Of a DNA stretch of 28,750 bases, positions 22,901-28,750 are shown one piece after another. The notes under the pieces are model-generated. The model was not told where the DNA came from, did no database searches, and saw only the letters and a list, made by a program, of their open reading frames with translations. Position 1 is the first letter of the stretch. Each line of letters begins with the position of its first letter. The position numbers were made by a program, and so were the translations under genes. This DNA is from a virus. Location: positions 1 through 28,750 of IMG/VR virus record IMGVR_UViG_3300020470_000153; one strand, written 5' to 3'.

Positions 22901-23220
22901 CTTTTATTATTTCGTTATTGGTTTCATTATTTTTAGCACTACCAGCATATGCTGTAGAGATTACAATGGGTTCAGGAGGCAATCTAGTGTTTGAACCTAA
23001 TGAAGTATCAATTTCTGCTGGAGATACAGTAACTTTTACTAATGGAGATCTACCACCTCATAATGTAATGGTAGAAGGTCATCCAGAATTATCACATTCA
23101 GATCTAGCATTTGCTGCTGGTGATAGTTTTGATGTTACATTTCCTGATCCAGGAGATTATAATTTCCAGTGTGATCCTCATGCTGGTGCTGGTATGAAAG
23201 GAGTTATCCACGTATCATAA
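22897..23220 (+). CDS. petE: Plastocyanin (type-1 copper electron carrier)
   Basis: This is a 107-aa plastocyanin precursor. Residues 1-19 are a signal peptide (MTFIISLLVSLFLALPAYA, cleavage after AYA), so the mature protein of about 88 aa goes to the thylakoid lumen. All four copper ligands are present: His55 (LPPHNV), Cys92, His95 and Met100 (FQCDPHAGAGM). It carries electrons from cytochrome b6f to photosystem I; a phage copy would sustain electron flow during infection. petE is a known auxiliary gene of some marine cyanomyophages. It starts with an ATGA overlap on the 49-aa gene, and its stop is immediately followed by the gp17 ATG. The mature part is somewhat shorter than host plastocyanin (about 97-105 aa), while every ligand is retained. 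Confidence 0.95.
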   Translation: MTFIISLLVSLFLALPAYAVEITMGSGGNLVFEPNEVSISAGDTVTFTNGDLPPHNVMVEGHPELSHSDLAFAAGDSFDVTFPDPGDYNFQCDPHAGAGMKGVIHVS

Positions 23221-24876
23221 ATGCCAAGTACACAAGCTGAAGTATATCTTGGCAATCCCAATCTTAAGAAAGCTAATGTTACACAGGAGTTTACTAAGAA
23301 AGAGGTTGCTGAGTATTTAAAATGTGCAAAGGATCCAGTTTATTTTATCAGAGAATATATTAAAATTGTATCTCTAGATGAAGGATTGATTCCTTTTAAG
23401 ATGTACCATTTCCAAGAGGAGATGGTAGAAAAGTTTCATACGAATAGATTTAATATAGCAAAGTTACCACGTCAGTCAGGTAAGTCTACTATTGTGACTT
23501 CATATCTCTTGTGGTATGTTCTTTTTAATGCAAATGTCAACGTCGCAATCCTCGCAAACAAAGCAGCCACTGCAAGAGAAATGTTGGGACGCTTACAACT
23601 TTCTTATGAATCACTCCCTAAATTTATCCAACAGGGTATTCTCCAGTGGAACAGGGGTTCACTCGAATTGGAAAACGGAAGTAAAATCTTGGCTGCTTCT
23701 ACTTCTGCTAGTGCTGTTCGCGGCATGTCCTTTAACATTATATTTTTGGACGAATTCGCGTTTGTTCCGAATCATATTGCAGAGCAGTTTTTTAGTTCTG
23801 TGTATCCTACTATATCTTCTGGTAAATCAACAAAAGTTATTATCATATCTACCCCACATGGGATGAATATGTTCTATAAACTTTGGCATGATTCAGAACG
23901 TAAGGCAAATGAATATGTATCAACCGAAGTTCATTGGTCAGAGATACCTGGTCGAGATGCTGCATGGAAAGAACAAACTATAAGAAATACATCAGAACAA
24001 CAATTTAAAGTTGAGTTTGAATGTGAATTTTTAGGATCTGTTGACACATTAATTTCACCTGCTAAGTTAAGGGTGATGCCATATGAAGATCCTTTGAGAG
24101 AGAAAAAGGGATTGGCAGTTTATGAGAATGTTTTAGAAGATCACAATTACATTATAACTGTTGATGTTGCTAGAGGTATTGGTGGAGACTATTCAGCATT
24201 CTGTGTAATGGATACAACTACTCTACCATATAGGTTGGTTGCTAGATATAAAAACAATGAAATCAAACCTATTATTTTACCTAACATTATAGTTGATGTT
24301 GCTAAGAATTATAATAATGCATATATCCTTTGTGAGGTAAATGATATTGGTGGACAGGTAGCAGACATCATTCAATACGATTTAGAATATGAAAATTTAT
24401 TGATGGCATCTATGCGTGGTAGAGCAGGTCAGCAATTAGGACAAGGGTTCTCAGGTAAGAAGACACAACTTGGTGTTAAGATGAGTACTGCTGTTAAACA
24501 AGTTGGATGTTCTAATCTTAAAGCATTAATAGAAGAGGATAAGTTAATTATACAAGACTATGATACTATTGCGGAGTTAACAACTTTTATTCAAAAGGGT
24601 CAATCATTCCAAGCGGAAGAAGGATGTCATGATGACCTTGCCATGTGTCTAGTCATGTTCTCATGGATGGCCATGCAAGAGTATTTTAAAGAGATGCATG
24701 ATAATGATGTGAGAGCACGGATATTTGAAGCACAGAGAGATTCGATAGAACAAGACATGGCACCCTTTGGTTTTATATCAGATGGGTTGGATGAAGATGT
24801 TATTGTAGATGCCCAGGGAGAGAGGTGGGAGATTGCGGAATACGGAGATAAGTCCTACATGTGGGAGTATATGTGA
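23221..24876 (+). CDS. gp17: Terminase large subunit gp17 (packaging ATPase/nuclease)
   Basis: This is the motor that drives DNA through the portal and cuts the concatemer, 551 aa (T4 610 aa). The ATPase domain has Walker A RQSGKST (84-90), Walker B IIFLDE (173-178, catalytic Glu178) and the coupling motif STPHG (210-214). The RNase-H-like nuclease has its acidic residues in ITVDVARG (Asp315), CEVNDIGG (Glu372) and GCHDDLAM (Asp471/Asp472). All key residues are intact. The ATG directly follows the plastocyanin stop; AAGGAG at 23198-23203 lies inside petE, 17 bases upstream, so translation is probably coupled to petE. In T4 it would overlap gp16; here a 4.6-kb accessory block separates them. 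A late promoter for gp18 follows. Confidence 0.98.
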   Translation: MPSTQAEVYLGNPNLKKANVTQEFTKKEVAEYLKCAKDPVYFIREYIKIVSLDEGLIPFKMYHFQEEMVEKFHTNRFNIAKLPRQSGKSTIVTSYLLWYVLFNANVNVAILANKAATAREMLGRLQLSYESLPKFIQQGILQWNRGSLELENGSKILAASTSASAVRGMSFNIIFLDEFAFVPNHIAEQFFSSVYPTISSGKSTKVIIISTPHGMNMFYKLWHDSERKANEYVSTEVHWSEIPGRDAAWKEQTIRNTSEQQFKVEFECEFLGSVDTLISPAKLRVMPYEDPLREKKGLAVYENVLEDHNYIITVDVARGIGGDYSAFCVMDTTTLPYRLVARYKNNEIKPIILPNIIVDVAKNYNNAYILCEVNDIGGQVADIIQYDLEYENLLMASMRGRAGQQLGQGFSGKKTQLGVKMSTAVKQVGCSNLKALIEEDKLIIQDYDTIAELTTFIQKGQSFQAEEGCHDDLAMCLVMFSWMAMQEYFKEMHDNDVRARIFEAQRDSIEQDMAPFGFISDGLDEDVIVDAQGERWEIAEYGDKSYMWEYM

Positions 24877-24887
24877 CGTTTCAAAAA

Positions 24888-24895
24888 TATAAATA
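24888..24895 (+). promoter_or_regulatory. Perfect late promoter TATAAATA for gp18
   Basis: This is an exact match to the T4 late consensus, in the only gap between gp17 and gp18, 44 bases before the gp18 ATG. With the downstream Shine-Dalgarno AGGAG (24926-24930) it marks a strongly expressed unit. Confidence 0.88.
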
Positions 24896-24925
24896 ATCTT
24901 AGACAACCCGAATGTTGGATATCCT

Positions 24926-24930
24926 AGGAG
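24926..24930 (+). promoter_or_regulatory. Shine-Dalgarno of gp18 (AGGAG)
   Basis: AGGAG lies 9 bases before ATG 24940. Most accessory genes in this window lack such a site, so it stands out and supports high translation of the sheath protein. Confidence 0.8.
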
Positions 24931-24939
24931 TTTTTAAAC

Positions 24940-27201
24940 ATGGCAGCTAATCAATTATCGCCAGGAGTAGTAGTACAGGAAAGAGACCTGACTACTATTA
25001 CCACTTTATCTACCGCAAATATTGGCGTACTTGCGGCCCCTTTTGAACTTGGTCCTGTTGAAGAGGTTGTAGAGATCGCTTCGGAGAGAGATCTTGTTGA
25101 ACGCTTTGGTAAACCAAACGAAAATAATTACGAATTCTGGTATACTGCATCGCAGTTTTTATCATATGGTGGTATCCTAAAGACAGTTCGTGTTACATCT
25201 TCAAACTTAAAGAATGCTGTTGATACTGGTACTGCTCCTTTAATTAAGAATCTTCAAGCATACGAAACAACATTCGAGGCTGCATCTAATAACTGGACAT
25301 GGGCTGCTAGGACTGCTGGTACAAAAGGTAACTCAATCGGTATCTTTATGACAGACTCTGGTCCTGACCAGATCTTAACAATGAGCACTCCTTCTACAAA
25401 CGAGTGGGAATTTGATGAGGATGCTGCTATTGCTGCTACAGATGCAGGTGAGAGTGGTGCAACTGGTAAAGTTTATAAGTACGCACTTAAGTGTACAGTA
25501 GAAAACGTTGTTGGTGATTTCGTAGTTGGTACTGCAACTACAGTTGCTACTGGTAGTGGTAATGAGGCAGTTACAGTTGCTGCTTGGGATCCTGCAAACA
25601 AAACTATTGAATTCCATCTAGATGCTGATGGTATTTCTGGTGTTGTTGCTGCTGGTGCTGATATTATTCAGGGTACTAATACTGCTGATGTTCTAACAAT
25701 TGAGCGTCAACTTTATATTGCTCTTGATAAGGGTAGTGTAGAATTTGCTGCTAATGATGCATTCAACGATGCTAACTCTGTTGCTGCAACAGTAACTGCA
25801 GTTGCTGCTGAATATCCTTCACGTGAGTATCTACCTGGTGAGAAATGGGTTAACGTTGCTGCACGTCCTGCTACTTCTCTGTATACAAACAGCGTTGGTG
25901 GACATCGTGACGAAGTTCATATTCTTGTAGTTGATGTTGATGGTAAAATCACTGGTACAACTGGTGCTGTTCTTGAGCGTTTCATTGGTCTTTCTAAAGC
26001 ATCTGATGCTAAGACTTCTGTAGGAGAAACAAACTTCTATTCTGAAGTTGTTAAGCAACGCTCTCAATACATCTTCTGGGGTGAGCATGAAACTGGTGCA
26101 GATCTGTTTAATGCAACTGCAACTGCTTCAGATGGTAACTGGGGACAAACTGCAAACGCACGTCAGTTCAACCTACTACGTTCATCTGCTGGTACTACTT
26201 CTTATCCTGAAGCACGTACAACAGTTGGTTCTAAGCAAAACGCAACCTTCTATTACAGACTTTCTGGTGGTGTAGATTATACAGTATCAGGTGGTGTGTA
26301 TAGTGTTTCTAATACAGACCTATCAACTGCATATGGTTTAATAGAAGATCCAGAATCACAAACAATTGATTACATTCTTTGTGGACCTTCTGGTGCTGAT
26401 GATGCTGCAGCAATTGCTAAGGTAACTTCTCTAGTTAATATCGCTGAAGAGCGTAGAGATTGCTTGGTATTTGTTTCACCTCGTCGTGGTAATGTAATTG
26501 GTATTTCCAATACAACATCAATCACAGATAATATTGTTAATTTCTTTGATCAGTTATCAAGTTCCTCTTACATGGTATTTGACTCTGGTTATAAGTACAT
26601 CTACGATAAGTACAATGATGTTTATCGTTACGTACCTTGTAACGGAGATGTTGCTGGTCTTTGCTTACAAACAACTGAGTTGGCAGAACCTTGGTTCTCA
26701 CCTGCTGGTTTCCAACGTGGTATCTTGAGAAATGCTATTAAACTTGCATACTCTCCTACCAAGTCACAACGTGATCGTTTGTATGCAAATAGAGTTAACC
26801 CAATCGTATCCTTCCCTGGTCAGGGTGTAGTACTATTTGGAGACAAGACTGCTCTTGGATTTGCTAGTGCATTCGATAGAATTAACGTTCGTCGCTTGTT
26901 CCTTACAATCGAGAGAGTTATATCTGGTGCTGCTAAGGGACAACTCTTCGAGCAAAACGATGAGTCACAAAGAAGTCTCTTCCTCAATATCGTTGAACCA
27001 TATCTACGTGACGTACAAGGACGTAGAGGTGTAACCGATTACTTGGTTAAGTGCGATAGCGAGAACAATCCTCCAGAGGCAGTTGATCGTGGTGAGTTTT
27101 ACGCAGAAATCTATGTGAAACCAACTCGTACAATTAATTACATCACACTAACATTCGTTGCTACACGTACTGGTGTTGCATTTAATGAGGTTGCGAACTA
27201 A
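24940..27201 (+). CDS. gp18: Tail sheath protein gp18
   Basis: This is the contractile sheath subunit, 753 aa (T4 659 aa). The N-terminus LSPGVVVQERDLT...FELGPVEEV and ERFGKPN...QFLSYGGILKTVRV follows the T4 pattern. The C-terminal half is highly typical: AEERRDCLVFVSPRRGNVIG, then YDKYNDVYRYVPCNGDVAGL, WFSPAGFQRG, PTKSQRDRLYANRVNPI, GDKTAL, FDRINVRRLFLTIE and RTINYITLTFVATRTG. The extra length lies in the variable middle. It includes a segment around 25498-25708 (VVGDFVVGTAT...DILQG-like turns) resembling modules elsewhere in this window. It has its own late promoter and Shine-Dalgarno and is followed by a strong terminator, so it forms an isolated unit, as expected for an abundant virion protein. 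Confidence 0.98.
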   Translation: MAANQLSPGVVVQERDLTTITTLSTANIGVLAAPFELGPVEEVVEIASERDLVERFGKPNENNYEFWYTASQFLSYGGILKTVRVTSSNLKNAVDTGTAPLIKNLQAYETTFEAASNNWTWAARTAGTKGNSIGIFMTDSGPDQILTMSTPSTNEWEFDEDAAIAATDAGESGATGKVYKYALKCTVENVVGDFVVGTATTVATGSGNEAVTVAAWDPANKTIEFHLDADGISGVVAAGADIIQGTNTADVLTIERQLYIALDKGSVEFAANDAFNDANSVAATVTAVAAEYPSREYLPGEKWVNVAARPATSLYTNSVGGHRDEVHILVVDVDGKITGTTGAVLERFIGLSKASDAKTSVGETNFYSEVVKQRSQYIFWGEHETGADLFNATATASDGNWGQTANARQFNLLRSSAGTTSYPEARTTVGSKQNATFYYRLSGGVDYTVSGGVYSVSNTDLSTAYGLIEDPESQTIDYILCGPSGADDAAAIAKVTSLVNIAEERRDCLVFVSPRRGNVIGISNTTSITDNIVNFFDQLSSSSYMVFDSGYKYIYDKYNDVYRYVPCNGDVAGLCLQTTELAEPWFSPAGFQRGILRNAIKLAYSPTKSQRDRLYANRVNPIVSFPGQGVVLFGDKTALGFASAFDRINVRRLFLTIERVISGAAKGQLFEQNDESQRSLFLNIVEPYLRDVQGRRGVTDYLVKCDSENNPPEAVDRGEFYAEIYVKPTRTINYITLTFVATRTGVAFNEVAN

Positions 27202-27224
27202 ATAATATAGTTCGAGATGGATCA

Positions 27225-27251
27225 AGAGACCCTACGGGGTCTCTTTTTTTT
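27225..27251 (+). terminator. Rho-independent terminator after gp18
   Basis: An 8-bp perfect stem AGAGACCC / GGGTCTCT (27225-27232 and 27237-27244) with loop TACG runs straight into T residues to 27251. It lies 24 bases after the gp18 stop. Confidence 0.95.
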
Positions 27252-27269
27252 GCTGAAAATTTTGATTAT

Positions 27270-27277
27270 TCTAAATA
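27270..27277 (+). promoter_or_regulatory. Late promoter motif (TCTAAATA) for gp19
   Basis: TCTAAATA matches 7 of 8 bases of TATAAATA. It sits between the gp18 terminator and the gp19 ATG (27302), with GGAG at 27286-27289 as a probable ribosome site 12 bases before the ATG. Confidence 0.75.
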
Positions 27278-27301
27278 TTAAGGACGGAGATTTTAAAAAC
27301 A

Positions 27302-27889
27302 ATGGCAAAAAGAGGCACTATTGATGACTTTAAGGCGAACGTAGCAGCGGACTTCGCACGCCCTAATCTGTTCCAAGTTGATTTAGCATTCCCAACAGGA
27401 ATCATTAACAACTCTTCTCTAGTTGAATTAGGTAAGTTCACAGTTCGTGCTGCTAACCTACCTTCATCTCAGGTTGGTGTTATTGAAGTTCCTTTTAGAG
27501 GACGTGTTCTAAAGATTGCTGGAGACAGAACATTTGAACCTTGGACAATTACCATACAAAACGATAGCAACTTTGCTTTGAGAAGTGCTTTTGAACTTTG
27601 GGGTGGATCTATTCAAGCGTTTAACGAGAACTTCACTTCTGCTGCAGGATTAGGTGATGCGGATGATGCAACTGGATACTTCTCTGACATGGTTGTTCAT
27701 CAGTTAGCAAGAGATGTTAAGAGTGGTGATACTCCTAAGATCCTTAAGTCTTATAAATTCTATAACGTATTCCCAAGTAATATTGCTGCTATAGATCTAG
27801 ACTTTGGTAACAACGATGCGATTGAAGAGTTCACAGTAGAACTACAAGTCCAATACTGGACTCCAATTGACTCTGGCGCAGATGCCTAA
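27302..27889 (+). CDS. gp19: Tail tube protein gp19
   Basis: This is the subunit of the inner tail tube, 195 aa (T4 163 aa). Characteristic parts are the N-terminal DDFKANVAADFARPNLFQVD, the TVRAANLPSSQVGVIEVPFR strand pair, GRVLKIAGDRTFEPWTITIQ, then NDSNFALRSAFELW, and a C-terminal SYKFYNVFPSNIAAIDLDFG with EFTVELQVQYW. These follow T4 gp19 closely (RANxPS...V..PF.GR..K..GDR.F..WT). It follows gp18 as in T4, behind its own late-type promoter. Identity is secure. Confidence 0.97.
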   Translation: MAKRGTIDDFKANVAADFARPNLFQVDLAFPTGIINNSSLVELGKFTVRAANLPSSQVGVIEVPFRGRVLKIAGDRTFEPWTITIQNDSNFALRSAFELWGGSIQAFNENFTSAAGLGDADDATGYFSDMVVHQLARDVKSGDTPKILKSYKFYNVFPSNIAAIDLDFGNNDAIEEFTVELQVQYWTPIDSGADA

Positions 27890-27892
27890 ATA
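27885..27892 (+). promoter_or_regulatory. Late-promoter-like motif (CCTAAATA) before gp20
   Basis: CCTAAATA matches 6 of 8 bases of TATAAATA; it overlaps the gp19 stop codon and ends 25 bases before the gp20 ATG. It is weaker than the motifs before gp18 and gp19. Confidence 0.4.
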
Positions 27893-27917
27893 GGACAGGA
27901 ACATTAAGTAAATTATA

Positions 27918-28750
27918 ATGTCGCAACTCTTTGGATTTTCACTAGAGAGAGCAAAGAAGGTTCCTAAGGGGCCTTCTTTTGTTCAGAAAGATAACCTAGA
28001 TGGATCACAACCTATTGTAGGTGGTGGTTACTATGGTTATTCCGTCGATTTCGATGGACAAATTCGTAATGAGTATGAACTAATCACTCGTTATAGAGAG
28101 ATGGTTTTACAACCAGAGTGCGATAGTGCAGTTGATGATGTAGTCAACGAAACTATTTGTGGTAACTTTGATGATGTACCTGTACAGGTAGAACTATCTA
28201 ATTTAAAGCAATCTGAAAAGATCAAGAAATTAATCCGTGAGGAATTTGATGAGATATTAAGACTTCTTGATTTTGAGAACAGATCATATGAGATCTTCCG
28301 TCGATGGTATGTTGATGGAAGACTTTTTTATCATAAGGTAATTGATCCTGATAATCCTAAAGGTGGATTAATCGAATTACGTTATGTTGATCCTCGTAAG
28401 ATTCGCAAGGTAACTGAGTATGAACAGAAACGTGCAGAGGAAATGCGTGGGACTGATATCAATACTCAATTAACACAAAAAGCAGCAAGTTATTATTTGT
28501 ATAATCCTAAAGGTTTGAGGAATTCTACAAACCAAGGTATGAAAATTGCACCAGATTCAATTACATATTGTCACTCTGGTATCCAAGACCTTAATAAAAA
28601 TATGGTCTTGTCTCATTTACATAAAGCAATTAAAGCAGTCAATCAATTAAGAATGATTGAAGACTCTTTGGTAATCTACAGATTATCAAGAGCACCAGAA
28701 AGAAGAATTTTCTATATTGATGTAGGTAACCTTCCAAAGAATAAAGCGGA
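27918..28750 (+). CDS. gp20: Portal protein gp20 (3'-truncated by window edge)
   Basis: The frame is open from ATG 27918 to the last base; 277 codons are visible (T4 gp20 is 524 aa). This is the portal (vertex) protein, a dodecameric ring through which gp17 packages DNA and to which the gp13/gp14 neck attaches. Typical gp20 segments are visible: an early GGGYYGYSVDFDGQIRNEYE, then LITRYREMVLQPECDSAVDD with VVNETI, a RRWYVDGRLFYHKVID strand, LRYVDPRKIRKV, then SHLHKAIKAVNQLRMIEDSL and VIYRLSRAPERRIFYIDVGN. The last is the most conserved part, in the gene widely used as a cyanophage marker. No Shine-Dalgarno lies close to the ATG; AGGA motifs at about 27892-27900 are rather distant. Confidence 0.97.
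   Translation, partial: MSQLFGFSLERAKKVPKGPSFVQKDNLDGSQPIVGGGYYGYSVDFDGQIRNEYELITRYREMVLQPECDSAVDDVVNETICGNFDDVPVQVELSNLKQSEKIKKLIREEFDEILRLLDFENRSYEIFRRWYVDGRLFYHKVIDPDNPKGGLIELRYVDPRKIRKVTEYEQKRAEEMRGTDINTQLTQKAASYYLYNPKGLRNSTNQGMKIAPDSITYCHSGIQDLNKNMVLSHLHKAIKAVNQLRMIEDSLVIYRLSRAPERRIFYIDVGNLPKNKA

Noticed and set aside
23516-23866. Plus-strand 116-codon frame inside gp17
   Set aside because: It lies over the Walker A to Walker B region of gp17, in another frame, has no ribosome site or motif, and gp17 is certain.

Overview
The window looks like part of the genome of a T4-like cyanophage (contractile-tailed, marine Synechococcus/Prochlorococcus type). Two things point there. First, the genes run in T4 morphogenesis order: baseplate wedge gp8, neck gp13 and gp14, tail completion gp15, small terminase gp16, large terminase gp17, sheath gp18, tube gp19 and portal gp20. 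Second, cyanobacterial photosynthesis and pigment genes lie among them: ferredoxin, heme oxygenase and plastocyanin. The DNA is AT-rich by eye. Short motifs close to the T4 late promoter TATAAATA precede several transcription units. All identifications come from reading the translations and from knowledge of the families; no search was run.

Layout. 1-8963 holds the 3' part of gp8, a giant 2414-aa virion protein with a strongly arginine-rich middle, and two small coiled-coil-type proteins, closed by a clear intrinsic terminator (8972-8995). A late-type promoter (9001) then leads into a 2109-aa repeat-rich tail-fibre-like protein (9047-15376). In T4 the interval between genes 8 and 13 carries 9, 10, 11, 12 and wac; none of those is recognisable here. 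15383-18576 holds gp13, gp14, gp15 and gp16 in tight order.

18585-23220 is an accessory block inserted between the two terminase genes, which are neighbours in T4. It contains a 178-aa beta-type protein, small proteins of 31 to 108 aa (several too short for routine gene calling), ferredoxin (petF), heme oxygenase (ho1), a probable 2OG-Fe(II) oxygenase, a staphylococcal-nuclease-like enzyme and plastocyanin (petE). Two of the tiny genes lie on the minus strand, the only minus-strand genes I support. They converge on the 3' end of ho1 and diverge from the oxygenase gene. petE abuts gp17 with no intervening base.

23221-28750 holds gp17, then gp18 as an apparently separate unit (late promoter 24888, Shine-Dalgarno, terminator 27225-27251), gp19, and a partial gp20 running off the end.

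How the genes work together. The structural genes build neck, tail, baseplate and fibres; gp16, gp17 and gp20 package DNA. Ferredoxin probably supplies electrons to heme oxygenase (heme to biliverdin) and to a bilin reductase that is not in this window. Plastocyanin would support photosynthetic electron flow during infection.

The most striking unexplained pattern is a set of recurring short beta-type modules. They sit inside or at the ends of otherwise conserved T4 proteins (gp8, gp14, gp15, gp18), in the giant virion protein and in the fibre, as if one pool of decorating domains had spread among virion proteins. There is no gene-free stretch over 300 bases; the longest gaps are about 60-85 bases. 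I saw no tRNA, rRNA, CRISPR array, insertion sequence or integrase.
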